Positions 1-10,535 of a DNA stretch of 64,000 nt are shown here, piece by piece. The notes beneath the pieces are model-generated. The model was not told the origin of the DNA, did no database searches, and saw nothing but the letters and a program-made list of their open reading frames with translations. Position 1 is the first letter of the stretch. Each line of letters begins with the position of its first letter. The DNA comes from Hyphomonas sp. GTDB taxonomy: Bacteria; Pseudomonadota; Alphaproteobacteria; Caulobacterales; Hyphomonadaceae. A program made the translations under genes and the position numbers. The stretch spans positions 248,847 to 312,846 of the forward strand of contig NZ_JAGYJH010000006.1 of assembly GCF_018402285.1 (NCBI RefSeq). The letters run 5' to 3'.

Positions 1-568
1 CGGGCTCGGCGGGCGCCTGCGTTACATGGCGAAATTCTATTCGATTGCGGACCTGCTCGCCTTCCTGCCCGAACTTGTCCTGATGGCGATGGGCCATGGG
101 TCCAGCCTGCTTGTTCTGCGCGTCCTGCGTCTTGCCCGCCTGATGAAGATCGCCCGCTTTATCCCTGCCTTCGGGGCGCTCGGCGCCGCCGTAAGGCGGG
201 CAAGCTCCCTGCTTCTCACATCGCTCGCCCTTGCGGTAACGCTCGTCTATGTCGCCGCAGTCCTTCTGTATTTCGTCGAGGGCGTCGGAGGCGAGCAGCA
301 GGAGGCCTTTGCGTCCATTCCGCGCGCCATCTGGTGGTCGGTGGCCACACTGACGACTGTGGGCTATGGCGATGTCTACCCGATAACCCCGCTCGGCCGC
401 TTCTGCGCAGGCATCATTGCGATTGCAGGAATTGGCGTCGTCGCCCTGCCGGCAGGCGTATTCGCCAGCGCCTTTTCCGACGAGCTGCGCGAGCGCGAGC
501 TTGCCCGCCTGCGGGAAGAACTGGAACAGACACGGGCAGACACTGCAGCGGAGAAAATGGATGACTAA
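1..568 (+). CDS. Voltage-gated-type potassium ion channel (Kv/ion transport family), 5' end truncated by window
   Basis: Selectivity filter TTVGYGDVYP, S4-like LVLRVLRLARLMKIARF; frame stays open upstream of the first ATG (26) to the window edge. Confidence 0.85.
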   Translation, partial: GLGGRLRYMAKFYSIADLLAFLPELVLMAMGHGSSLLVLRVLRLARLMKIARFIPAFGALGAAVRRASSLLLTSLALAVTLVYVAAVLLYFVEGVGGEQQEAFASIPRAIWWSVATLTTVGYGDVYPITPLGRFCAGIIAIAGIGVVALPAGVFASAFSDELRERELARLREELEQTRADTAAEKMDD

Positions 569-1391
569 CCCTGAAGGTCCCTTGAGCGTTGCCATTGCCG
601 GTATTGCCGGGCGCATGGGGCGCCAGCTCGCCGCCGTCTCGATTGACCGGGGCATCAGGATCACCGGCGGAACCGAAGTCGCCGCGGCCAACGCCTATGG
701 CGAGGATATCGGCATCCTGGCCGGGCGCCGCGCGGTCGGCCTTCATCCGGTCGCTGACGCCGCCAGCGCGGCCGCCGATGCTGCCGTCTGGATCGATTTC
801 ACCCGGCCGGAAGCCACGATCGCAGCATTGAAGTCCCTGGCTGCCACTTCCGTGCGCGCCGTTGTCATCGGCACCACCGGCTTTAGCGCCGCCGAGGAAG
901 ATGCCATCGCGTCGGCATCTTCGCGCTTTGCCATTGTGAAGGCCGGGAACTTCTCCATCGGCGTAAATCTCCTGGAGGCGCTCACCCGGCTAGCCGCCAG
1001 CCGTCTCGGCACGGACTGGGACATCGAAGTGCTCGAGACCCATCACCGGATGAAGGCCGATGCGCCCTCGGGCACGGCCCTGATGCTGGGCGCAGCCGCG
1101 GCAGAGGGCAGGGGCGCCCCTCTGGGCGAGCTTCGCTCTGCCCCCTATGACGGGCCGGACGCAAGGCGGGAAACCGGCAGGATCGGCTTCTCCGTGCGCC
1201 GCGCGGGCGGGGTCATCGGCGAGCATGAGGTCACGTTCGGCTCCGAGAAGGAGTTGATCCGCCTTTCCCATACGGCCCTCGACCGTTCGGTCTTTGCCGA
1301 AGGCGCGCTGCATGCGGCCATCTGGGCGGCGGGGCAGGCGCCCGGCCACTACGACATGAATGATGTGTTGGGTCTCGGCCACACCGGCTGA
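561..1391 (+). CDS. dapB: 4-hydroxy-tetrahydrodipicolinate reductase
   Basis: N-term VAIAGIAGRMGRQL; VIGTTGF; ETHHRMKADAPSGTAL. ATG at 561 overlaps the stop of the upstream gene by 8 nt. Confidence 0.93.
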   Translation: MTNPEGPLSVAIAGIAGRMGRQLAAVSIDRGIRITGGTEVAAANAYGEDIGILAGRRAVGLHPVADAASAAADAAVWIDFTRPEATIAALKSLAATSVRAVVIGTTGFSAAEEDAIASASSRFAIVKAGNFSIGVNLLEALTRLAASRLGTDWDIEVLETHHRMKADAPSGTALMLGAAAAEGRGAPLGELRSAPYDGPDARRETGRIGFSVRRAGGVIGEHEVTFGSEKELIRLSHTALDRSVFAEGALHAAIWAAGQAPGHYDMNDVLGLGHTG

Positions 1392-1491
1392 GGAAAGCGC
1401 CGCGCCATCAGCCGAATGCGCCTTGACGCGCCGCAGCATCGTGACAACGTGACGGGAGTTTAACGTTCAGGGTTGCGTCCCAAGTAGCGGA

Positions 1492-1896
1492 ATGATCGGC
1501 ATTGTTGTTGTCAGCCATGGAAGATTGGCCCACGAGCTCGTCGCGGCAGCGGAGCATGTTGTGGGCCGCCTTCGGCGTGCGCGGGCTGTTTCCATCGATT
1601 CAGATGACGACCTCGACCTCAAGCGGGAACAGATCCTCGCTGCTGTCAAAGCCTGCGATGACGGGCGCGGTGTCGTTGTCCTGACCGACATGTTCGGCGG
1701 GACGCCGTCCAATCTCGTTCTCTCCATCCGGGGCAGCGTACCGATGGAAATCGTCTCAGGCGCCAACCTGCCGATGCTGATCAAGCTGGCAGAAGTGCGC
1801 GAAGTGCTCAGCCTTCAGGAGGCGGCTATCGCCGCAGCCGAGGGCGGGCGCAAATATGTGACCATCGCGTCCGAGCTCCTCGCCAGGCTGCCCTGA
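1492..1896 (+). CDS. PTS sugar transporter subunit IIA, mannose-type (EIIA-Man family)
   Basis: MIGIVVVSHGRLAHELVAAAEHV, VVVLTDMFGGTPSNL. Confidence 0.88.
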   Translation: MIGIVVVSHGRLAHELVAAAEHVVGRLRRARAVSIDSDDDLDLKREQILAAVKACDDGRGVVVLTDMFGGTPSNLVLSIRGSVPMEIVSGANLPMLIKLAEVREVLSLQEAAIAAAEGGRKYVTIASELLARLP

Positions 1897-2189
1897 TGTC
1901 GACCTCTGTGCCGGCCGCTTCTGCGCGTGTGACCATCGTCAATCGCAAGGGCCTGCATGCGCGCGCTTCCGCAAAGGTCGCCAAACTCGCCGCCGAATAT
2001 GATGCCCGCGTGATCGTGCGCCATGAAGGCGAGCAGGCCGACGCCCGCTCGATCATGGATCTCCTGATGCTGGTGGCCCATACCGGCTGCGAGATTGAGC
2101 TGTCAGGCTCCGGCCCGCAAGCGGCAGAAGCGGTCGAAGCCATCGCCGCGCTGGTCGCCGATGGCTTCGGGGAACGCGACGGGGGCTGA
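1896..2189 (+). CDS. HPr family phosphocarrier protein
   Basis: VTIVNRKGLHARASAKVAKLA active-site His region; overlaps the preceding stop (TGATG). Confidence 0.9.
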   Translation: MSTSVPAASARVTIVNRKGLHARASAKVAKLAAEYDARVIVRHEGEQADARSIMDLLMLVAHTGCEIELSGSGPQAAEAVEAIAALVADGFGERDGG

Positions 2190-2210
2190 TCGCCCGGCGT
2201 CAATACCGCG

Positions 2211-3773
2211 TCAGGCAGCCCGGCTGCGCTTGGCCTTGCGAACCTCGAACTTGTTGAGCGCGTGCAGATAGGCCTTGGCGCTTGCAACCAGCGTGTCGGG
2301 ATCCGACGACCGGCCCGTCGCCATGATGCCATCCCCGTTCAGCCGTACAGAGACGGTCGCCTGCGCGTCTGTTCCCCCGGTCACGGCATGCACCTGGTAA
2401 AGCTCCAGGACCGCATGATGCGGCACCAGCTGGCGGATGGCATTGAATACCGCGTCCACCGGGCCATTGCCGCGCGCGATGGAGTATTTGTCCTCGCCGT
2501 CGATCGTCAGATCGATTTCGGCCGTCTGCGGACCTTCCGTGCCGGCGACCACGCGCAGGCGCTTGAACCCGATCCGCTCACCTTCAGCCGCCAGCTGTTC
2601 GTCAACCAGCGCGATGATGTCATCGTCAAACACGTGCTTCTTGCGGTCGGCCAGGTCCTTGAAGCGCTTGAAGGCATCATTGAGGGCGTCGGCTTCGAGC
2701 GTATAGCCCATCGATTCCAGCTTGTCGCGGAAGGCATTGCGGCCAGACAGCTTGCCCATGACGAGCGAGGTTTTTGCCACGCCCACGTCTTCGGGCTTCA
2801 TGATCTCGTAGGTTTCGGAATTCTTCAGCATGCCATCCTGATGGATGCCGCTTTCATGCGCGAAGGCGTTCTTGCCGACGATGGCCTTGTTGTACTGCAC
2901 CGGAAAGCCGGTGATCCGGCTCACCATTGCCGAGGCGCGGGCAAGATAGCTTGTGTCGATATTGGTATCGTAGGGCAGGGTGTCCCCGCGCACCTTCATC
3001 GCCATGACGATCTCTTCGAGCGCCGCATTGCCCGCCCGCTCGCCGAGGCCATTTATGGTGCATTCGATCTGGCGTACGCCATTGGCCATGCCCGCCAGCG
3101 AGTTGGCGACGGCGAGGCCAAGGTCGTTATGGCAATGGGCCGACCAGATCACTTTATCTGAGTTCGGGATGTTTTCGATCAGCCGCCGGATCAGCGCGCC
3201 ATACTCGTCCGGGTGGGAATAGCCCACGGTATCGGGCACGTTGATGGTCGTCGCGCCCGAGGCAATCGCGGTGTCGATGCACTTGCAGAGGAAGTCAAAC
3301 TCGGTGCGGGTCGCGTCTTCGGCGCTCCACTCCACATCGTCCACCAGATTGCGCGCCTGCGCCACCGAGCGGCCAACCGCTTCGAGCACGGCATTGGGGC
3401 CCATCTTCAGCTTGTGCTTCATGTGCACGGGGCTGGTGGAGATGAAGGTGTGGATCCGCGGGCGGGCAGATTTTCGCACCGCTTCTCCGCACCGGTCGAT
3501 ATCGCTCGGCGTCGAGCGCGAAAGCCCGCAAATGACGGCGCTCTTGGACTGGGCGGCAATCGCGCTGACAGCGGCAAAATCGCCAGCCGAGGCTGCCGGG
3601 AAGCCCGCCTCGATGATGTCCACACCCATATTTTCCAGCAGGTTTGCCAGCTCAAGCTTTTCGTTGAGCGTCATGGAAGCGCCCGGCGACTGCTCGCCGT
3701 CGCGCATCGTGGTGTCGAAAATCAGTACGCGAGGCTTCTTTGCGGCGGTCGCGGCGGGTGTCTTGGAGGTCAT
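2211..3773 (-). CDS. leuA: 2-isopropylmalate synthase
   Basis: FDTTMRDGEQSPGASM, HCHNDLGLAVANSLAG, NGLGERAGNAALEEIVMA, C-terminal regulatory domain. Confidence 0.96.
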   Translation of the reverse strand: MTSKTPAATAAKKPRVLIFDTTMRDGEQSPGASMTLNEKLELANLLENMGVDIIEAGFPAASAGDFAAVSAIAAQSKSAVICGLSRSTPSDIDRCGEAVRKSARPRIHTFISTSPVHMKHKLKMGPNAVLEAVGRSVAQARNLVDDVEWSAEDATRTEFDFLCKCIDTAIASGATTINVPDTVGYSHPDEYGALIRRLIENIPNSDKVIWSAHCHNDLGLAVANSLAGMANGVRQIECTINGLGERAGNAALEEIVMAMKVRGDTLPYDTNIDTSYLARASAMVSRITGFPVQYNKAIVGKNAFAHESGIHQDGMLKNSETYEIMKPEDVGVAKTSLVMGKLSGRNAFRDKLESMGYTLEADALNDAFKRFKDLADRKKHVFDDDIIALVDEQLAAEGERIGFKRLRVVAGTEGPQTAEIDLTIDGEDKYSIARGNGPVDAVFNAIRQLVPHHAVLELYQVHAVTGGTDAQATVSVRLNGDGIMATGRSSDPDTLVASAKAYLHALNKFEVRKAKRSRAA

Positions 3774-3848
3774 GGATTTGCGTAGCTCTGCGGAAAGGAG
3801 GGAAGAAAGCGGTTCTTTTTCTCAGATCCCCTGGCCGCGCGGCCGCCC

Positions 3849-3917
3849 TCAGACTCGGGCGTCCGTCCCCGGCCAGGGGCCGGTAAGCAGAAGGAGAAGG
3901 GGTAGAACTTTGCGCAT
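3849..3917 (-). CDS. Candidate leuA leader peptide MRKVLPLLLLLTGPWPGTDARV
   Basis: 22-codon ORF 75 nt upstream of leuA with six Leu codons in a 7-codon stretch (L P L L L L L); overlaps an inverted repeat GGCCAGGGG/CCCCTGGCC (3828-3836 / 3871-3879). Confidence 0.55.
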   Translation of the reverse strand: MRKVLPLLLLLTGPWPGTDARV

Positions 3918-3924
3918 GGCCACT

Positions 3925-4701
3925 CTAATCAACGGCTTGGCGGGTGCTGTCAACCGGCGGTGCGCTGGTGTCCGCAATAATTTGCCCTGCCCGGGCAGCC
4001 CGGCGCCGGAAATAGAGATACCCGGCAATGTAGGTGCCGACGGCCGCCACCGCTGCCAGCAGCGCGACGAGGATATTGCCCTGAAGCGCCGCCAGAAGGC
4101 TGCGCCCGGCAAAGGCGATCAGGGCGATCTTCGGAATGATGCCGAGGCCCATGCCGATCCAGTAATCGCTGAATTTGGCGTTGCTGACGCCAAACGCCAT
4201 GTTCACCAGCAGGAATGGTCCGGTTGGCACATTTCGCACGATCGCGCTCGTCAGCATCGCATTGCGCCCGACAAAGCGCGACAGCCTCTGCGCGCTCGCC
4301 CCGGCATAGCGACGGAAAGCCTGCTCCCCGGCGGCCCGCCCGATCCAGAAGGTCATCGCGCCCGACACCATGTTGGCAACCCAGGAATAGCCTGCCCCAT
4401 ACCAGGGCCCGAACACGGCGATGGTCGTCGCGATCAGGGCAAATTGCGGGATGCCGACAAAGGCGGCAACGCAGAACACCGCAACCACTGCCAGGAGCCC
4501 CCAAGGACTGTCATTGAGGGATTCCATCCAGCCGGTCACGGTCTCTGCGTCCGGCAGCAGGCCGGCCTTGCCAGCGCCAAACACGGCGATGATCACCGCC
4601 AGCAGCCCCAGCCCCAGGAAGATCGCGCGCCGGGACGCGGCCGGCCGGGCGCCGTCCTGAAGGTCAGTATTCGGGCTGGTCTGTGCCTCGCTATCGCTCA
4701 T
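3925..4701 (-). CDS. TVP38/TMEM64 (VTT-domain) family membrane protein
   Basis: Multi-TM; internal ATG MSDSEAQTSPN preferred; motif GxxYSWVANMVSGAMTFWIGRAAGEQ typical of VTT proteins. Confidence 0.78.
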   Translation of the reverse strand: MSDSEAQTSPNTDLQDGARPAASRRAIFLGLGLLAVIIAVFGAGKAGLLPDAETVTGWMESLNDSPWGLLAVVAVFCVAAFVGIPQFALIATTIAVFGPWYGAGYSWVANMVSGAMTFWIGRAAGEQAFRRYAGASAQRLSRFVGRNAMLTSAIVRNVPTGPFLLVNMAFGVSNAKFSDYWIGMGLGIIPKIALIAFAGRSLLAALQGNILVALLAAVAAVGTYIAGYLYFRRRAARAGQIIADTSAPPVDSTRQAVD

Positions 4702-4754
4702 GGCGCTCTCGTGCGCTGAAAGCCCGTGGGCGTCAATCTGAACCCGGCAGGGCT

Positions 4755-5723
4755 TTAGGCACTGGCGAGAAATGCCCCGCTCATCGCCCACAGCTTCTCG
4801 GCGCGGGCATCATCGCTGATCCATTCCCTGGCATGCTGATAGCGCAGGCTGTCGGGCGTTGCGGCCTGGGCAATGTCGCAGTCTTCGCAATACACCCCGC
4901 CCTTGCCGGACAGCCCGGAAGACGTCGCCGCCCAGACGGTTGTGGAAGCGCCCTGTTCCGGCGTCTTGAACGAGGCCTTGATCCGCTCGGGCAGGCTGCC
5001 GTCCGGATTTTTCCAGCCCAGCACGACCATTTCCTCATCCGGCAGGTGGCGCTGCAGGTTCGTGAAGATGCCGCCAGGATGCACCGAGAAGGCGCGGATG
5101 CCATTGCCCTTTTCACGAAGGTCCACCCCCAGGGCAAACAGCGCATTGGCGGATTTGGATTGTCCGTAGGCTTCCCATTTGTCGTATTTGCGCGACTGGT
5201 AGTTGGGATCATCCCAGATCACGTCAGAAAGGATGTGCCCGGTGGACGAGAGCGCCACAACCCGCGCGCCTTCCGCTGCCCGCAGCGCTGGCAGGAGGCC
5301 CTGATAGAGCGTGAAGTGACCGAGGTGATTGGTGCCGAACTGGCTCTCCCATCCCGGGCCGATGCGGGCGAGCGGGCAGGCCATGATCCCGGCATTGTTA
5401 ATCAGCAGATGCACCTTGCCCTGGGTTGCGACATGGTCGTCTGCAAATTTCCGGACGCTGGAAAGGTCGGAAAGGTCCATCGCCGCAACAGTGACGCCGT
5501 TGATGCCGGCCAGGGCCTCGCGCGCTGTGTCCGGGCGCCGCGCCGGAACGGTCACGCGCGCGCCAGCTCCCGCCAGGGCGCGAACGGTCTCAAGCCCGAT
5601 GCCGGAATACCCCCCGGTGACCACCGCGTTTTTCCCCGAAAGGTCGATCCCCTGCACGACTTCCTGCGCAGTGCTCTTTGCATGAAAGCCCGAGCCCATA
5701 GGCACCTGATCTTTTGCGGCCAT
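4755..5723 (-). CDS. SDR family NAD(P)-dependent oxidoreductase
   Basis: NAVVTGGYSGIGLETV, INNAGIM, YGQSKSANALF (YxxxK). Confidence 0.88.
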   Translation of the reverse strand: MAAKDQVPMGSGFHAKSTAQEVVQGIDLSGKNAVVTGGYSGIGLETVRALAGAGARVTVPARRPDTAREALAGINGVTVAAMDLSDLSSVRKFADDHVATQGKVHLLINNAGIMACPLARIGPGWESQFGTNHLGHFTLYQGLLPALRAAEGARVVALSSTGHILSDVIWDDPNYQSRKYDKWEAYGQSKSANALFALGVDLREKGNGIRAFSVHPGGIFTNLQRHLPDEEMVVLGWKNPDGSLPERIKASFKTPEQGASTTVWAATSSGLSGKGGVYCEDCDIAQAATPDSLRYQHAREWISDDARAEKLWAMSGAFLASA

Positions 5724-5869
5724 CGTCGCATCTCCCGTCTGTTTTGGAATAGTTGAGGCGATGCTAGTCCTGCGCGCCCTGTCAGGCTACTGCAATCTGA
5801 CGGGCGCCTTGCCCCAGCCTTGCCTAATTTTGCCCCTAGAACACCACACAGGAAAAGGAGACCCGACCC

Positions 5870-6475
5870 ATGAAAAAGGTTCTCATGATGCTTGGCGCAG
5901 CCCTCATGGCTTCGGCCCTGGCCCTGCCGGTGTGGGCGCAAGGGCTTACCGGGCGTGTCGAGCGCACACAGGCGGAACTCGCCCTGGAAAAGGCAGAAGG
6001 CGAGTTTGCGCAGCTGAAAGCAGCGCGCGAAGAGGCCCGTACAAAATGCGCAGCCCGCGAATACCAGGCCTGCTACGAGCTGGCAGAATTGCAGCGCAAG
6101 GGTCTGGGCGGCATGCAGGATCTTGCCGGGGCCGCCTCCAGCTACAAGAAGGGCTGCGATGCCAAGGACGCGCGCGGCTGCGCAGGCCTTGCCTATCTCA
6201 CCGTCCAGGGCCGGGGCGTCACCGCCAATCCGGCCGAGGGCCGCCGCCTCTACGAGAAGTCGTGCGAGCTTGGCGAAGTCAGCGGCTGCGCGGCCTGGGG
6301 CAACATGGCCTATACCGGCACCGGTGGCCCTAAGGATGTTGCCGGCGGCACGCGCGCGCTGAAAGAAGCCTGCGACAAGGAATATCAATGGGCCTGCGAG
6401 CGTCTTCAGACGCTGGGCGCGTTCGACGCTGACGACGACACGATGCAGCGCCTGCGCAACATCCGCAACAACTAG
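5870..6475 (+). CDS. Secreted Sel1-like repeat protein
   Basis: Signal peptide MKKVLMMLGAALMASALALPVWA; Cys-containing Sel1/HcpA-like repeats (GCDAKDARGCAGLAYLTVQGRGV...A.RLYEKSCELGEVSGCAAWGNM). Confidence 0.75.
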   Translation: MKKVLMMLGAALMASALALPVWAQGLTGRVERTQAELALEKAEGEFAQLKAAREEARTKCAAREYQACYELAELQRKGLGGMQDLAGAASSYKKGCDAKDARGCAGLAYLTVQGRGVTANPAEGRRLYEKSCELGEVSGCAAWGNMAYTGTGGPKDVAGGTRALKEACDKEYQWACERLQTLGAFDADDDTMQRLRNIRNN

Positions 6476-6948
6476 GCTCCGGTGACCGTGGCGGCCGGCT
6501 CGCCTGCCGGTTTCTGGGCTGTGAGTGCTTTCGCCCGCTCGGCATGGGCGGGCGAACGTTCCGGCGCAATCAGCAGGTCGCCGTCCACACACGCATTGCC
6601 CTCAACCCGCATCGACGGTGAAAAGATTGATCCCTCGATCCGGGCGCCCCTGGAAACCTCGATCCGGCGCGCCGCGACGATCTCACCGACCAGCGTGCCC
6701 ATCACGACGATTTCAGCCGCACTTACCCGTCCCCGGATGCTCGCCCCGGCTTCGACCGTCAGCGCGCCCTCGCAGGTCACATCACCCAGCACGTCTCCGC
6801 CAAGGCGGAGCGAACCAGAAATTGTCAGGTCTCCGACAATCCGGCAACCGGCCGCGATAACGTTTCCTGTCCCGTTCTGGGGCGCAGGTTTTGCTGGCGC
6901 AGGCGGGGTGGCCTGGGGCGGTGGGGTTCTTGATTTGTCGGTGGCCAT
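6472..6948 (-). CDS. Bactofilin family (polymer-forming) cytoskeletal protein
   Basis: Beta-helical bactofilin core GCRIVGDLTISGSLRLGGDVLGDVTCEGALTVEAGASIRGRVSAAEIVVMGTLVGEI. Confidence 0.88.
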   Translation of the reverse strand: MATDKSRTPPPQATPPAPAKPAPQNGTGNVIAAGCRIVGDLTISGSLRLGGDVLGDVTCEGALTVEAGASIRGRVSAAEIVVMGTLVGEIVAARRIEVSRGARIEGSIFSPSMRVEGNACVDGDLLIAPERSPAHAERAKALTAQKPAGEPAATVTGA

Positions 6949-7035
6949 GCTGCGTCTCCCAATATCCACCCGTTGATGAGGGGCCATCATGTCCAAGGTG
7001 ATCCAGTTCGGGACAGTCATGCGGGGCGCGGGGAC

Positions 7036-7710
7036 ATGAACATGCCCCCTGGCGCCCTCTCCGTGCTGGCCACACTGGTGATGCTTGCATCCTGCGGGCC
7101 AAAACCGTCCCCTGTCGAGCCAGATCGCGCCCTGCCGCTCGCACCGGGCGCAGAAGGCATCGACCTGTCCCATCACAACGGCCCGGCTGACTGGCCCCTC
7201 CTGTCTGCGGCGGGGCTGGACTTTGTCTATCTCAAAGCCACCGAAGGGGAGGGGCATGTCGATACGCGCTTCCAGGAAAACTGGCAGGGCGCCGTGCGCC
7301 ATCACTGGCAGGCAGGCGCCTACCATTTCTACCTCCTCTGCCAGGACGGGCGCCGGCAGGCTGCCAACTTCATCCGCCAGGTCGAGGTGCGCGCCGGCGC
7401 GCTTCCGCCAGCGGTCGATCTGGAGCACGCCCACAACTGTGCCCCGCGCGGCAGCCGCGCCGAAACCCTCGCGGATCTGGAAGTGTTTCTCGCCGCACTT
7501 GAGGAAGAATACGGCGCCGTCCCGGTCATCTACACGACGCCCGCCTTCCATGCCGAATGGCTTGCCGGGGAAGGGTTTGGCCGCCACCCTCTCTGGGTGC
7601 GCTCCCTCAGTGGCCCGCCGGACCTGCCCTACGCTATCTGGCAATATTCGATGAAGGGCAAAGTTCCCGGCCTCGACGGCCCGGTCGACCTTAATCGGGC
7701 GGCAGACTAA
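7036..7710 (+). CDS. Glycoside hydrolase family 25 (lysozyme-like) lipoprotein
   Basis: Lipobox LASCG; EGIDLSHHNG, FVYLKATEGEGHVDTRF, AGAYHFY, WQYSMKGKVPGLDGPVDLNRA. Confidence 0.88.
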   Translation: MNMPPGALSVLATLVMLASCGPKPSPVEPDRALPLAPGAEGIDLSHHNGPADWPLLSAAGLDFVYLKATEGEGHVDTRFQENWQGAVRHHWQAGAYHFYLLCQDGRRQAANFIRQVEVRAGALPPAVDLEHAHNCAPRGSRAETLADLEVFLAALEEEYGAVPVIYTTPAFHAEWLAGEGFGRHPLWVRSLSGPPDLPYAIWQYSMKGKVPGLDGPVDLNRAAD

Positions 7711-8270
7711 ATCGCTTTTCCCATCCTCAACCCCGGCACGTCCACTCCGTTTTCCGAGGCGCTGATGATGTACTCGATTTCCTGATATCCGCAGGCGCGG
7801 TAGAGCGGTTTGCCCGCCAGCGTCGCCATCAGCTCGACGCGGGAGAAGCCTGCGGCCCGCGCCGCCTCCTCGCAGATGGCCAGCATGTAGCGGCCAAGGC
7901 CGCGCCGGGTAAAGCCGGGATGGGTATACATTGCGCGGATACGGGCAGCGTCTTCGCCGATGCGCAAAAGCGCGGCATTGCGCTGGGCCGTGGAATGGTC
8001 CCCGCCATAGAGCGTCGCGCGACGGCTCCAACCGCCCGACGCCACAAGAGCGCCGGTTTCATCGTCATGTATCAGAAAATAGGTGCCGTCGGCGATCAGC
8101 GTCCGGTCAAGCCCCATGATGGAGCGCGATACGACGACCTGCTCGGGGCTGAGAAACCCCTTGAGCAATTCGCCGATCGCCCGGTCCATCAGGACACTGA
8201 TCTCCGCCTCATCCGACGCCGTCGCAAGGCGATGGCAGAACCCGGGAAGAGGCGGAGACCTGTCGGTCAT
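7707..8270 (-). CDS. GNAT family N-acetyltransferase
   Basis: IRAMYTHPGFTRRGLGRYMLAICEEAARAAGF acetyl-CoA binding motif. Confidence 0.85.
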   Translation of the reverse strand: MTDRSPPLPGFCHRLATASDEAEISVLMDRAIGELLKGFLSPEQVVVSRSIMGLDRTLIADGTYFLIHDDETGALVASGGWSRRATLYGGDHSTAQRNAALLRIGEDAARIRAMYTHPGFTRRGLGRYMLAICEEAARAAGFSRVELMATLAGKPLYRACGYQEIEYIISASENGVDVPGLRMGKAI

Positions 8271-8284
8271 GGAGCAGCGTTGCC

Positions 8285-9349
<1,065 letters not shown>

Positions 9350-9354
9350 TCAGG

Positions 9355-9972
9355 TCAGTCGGTACCGCAGATCCAGTCACTGCTGAAATTGGCAACACCG
9401 ATAACGAGATTGTTGAGCCGGGAGATGTCATCTTGGGTCACGGCAAGGCGCGAGAAGGTCAGAGCGCCTTCGCCAGTTCCGAGGCGGGTGATAATGTCGT
9501 GGCTGTCGAGGATCAACCGGATGCTGCGCGAGCCATCGGGATTGACCGTCATCGCCTCGCGCGGACCATAGAGAGCAGGCGGCGCAGCCTTGATGGCCGC
9601 AGCGGCGTCCTTCACTTTTATCGCCACATCCAATGGCAGCGTCGTGCGCAGCTGGCAGGCCGGCGCGTTCCCGCCCGCATCCCGGCGCGGAACCGACCGC
9701 GCTTCCAGAAAGAGGTAGGGTTTCTCCTCGCTGACGGAATAAACATATGACGCCCCGCTCAGCGAGACAGTGTCGACAATCCGCAGCCAGTCTTCCGGCG
9801 CCGCACCAAACAGCTGCTCGCCGCGCGAAACGATGGCATCCGCGCGCCCGGCATCGCATGCCAGCCGCTCCTCATCACTCGTGAGCGGAGCACAGGGCGC
9901 TGCCTGCGCGGCCGCAGCCAGGGGAAGGGCTGCCAGAGCCAAGAGCAGGAAAGGAAGGCGCACGGCAATCAT
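9355..9972 (-). CDS. Secreted protein of unknown function inside the ilv operon
   Basis: Signal peptide MIAVRLPFLLLALAALPLAAAAQA; ATGA overlap (9969-9972) with the ilvN stop. Confidence 0.75.
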   Translation of the reverse strand: MIAVRLPFLLLALAALPLAAAAQAAPCAPLTSDEERLACDAGRADAIVSRGEQLFGAAPEDWLRIVDTVSLSGASYVYSVSEEKPYLFLEARSVPRRDAGGNAPACQLRTTLPLDVAIKVKDAAAAIKAAPPALYGPREAMTVNPDGSRSIRLILDSHDIITRLGTGEGALTFSRLAVTQDDISRLNNLVIGVANFSSDWICGTD

Positions 9973-10535
9973 CCCTTTTCCTTGCCGCGCTTGATCGAGA
10001 GCACGCCGGTCCGGCTCACTTCGACGAGACCGAGCGGGCGCATGAGGTCAATGAACTGGGTGAGCTTGTCTGACGCGCCGGTCACCTCGAAGATGAAGCT
10101 TTCATTCGTCGTGTCGATGACATGCGCCCGGAAAATCTCCCCGATCCGCAGCGCCTCGACGCGCTTCTCGCCGGTTCCTGCCACCTTCACCAGCGCCAGC
10201 TCGCGCTCGATCCCGCGCTTGGAATTGGTGATGTCTATCACCTCGGCCACCGGCACCAACCGCAGAAGCTGCGCCTCGATCTGCTCCAGGATATGCCCGG
10301 TGCCCTGCGTCACGATGGTGATGCGCGAGCGGTGCTGGCTTGCGTCCACTTCGGCGACAGTGAGGGAGTCGATATTATATCCGCGTCCGGAGAACAAACC
10401 GACCACGCGCGCCAGCACGCCCGGCTCGTTGTCGACGATCACCGCCAGCGTACGGCGTTCAACTTCCTCATCCTCATGGGCAAGGAAGTAGGCTGATTTC
10501 GGCGCCTGACCGGGAGGGGGTGTGCCATCGCTCAT
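9969..10535 (-). CDS. ilvN: Acetolactate synthase small subunit
   Basis: ACT domain RRTLAVIVDNEPGVLARVVGLFSGRGYNIDSLTV. Confidence 0.95.
   Translation of the reverse strand: MSDGTPPPGQAPKSAYFLAHEDEEVERRTLAVIVDNEPGVLARVVGLFSGRGYNIDSLTVAEVDASQHRSRITIVTQGTGHILEQIEAQLLRLVPVAEVIDITNSKRGIERELALVKVAGTGEKRVEALRIGEIFRAHVIDTTNESFIFEVTGASDKLTQFIDLMRPLGLVEVSRTGVLSIKRGKEKG

Noticed and set aside
2262-4719. Large antisense ORFs over leuA and the VTT gene (2262-3161, 3213-3785, 3241-4719)
   Set aside because: Composition artefact of a GC-rich genome; the opposite strand carries conserved families.
6949-8031. Upstream extension of the bactofilin ORF (6472-8031, 519 aa)
   Set aside because: Antisense to the GH25 gene and part of the GNAT gene; codon character belongs to the other strand.
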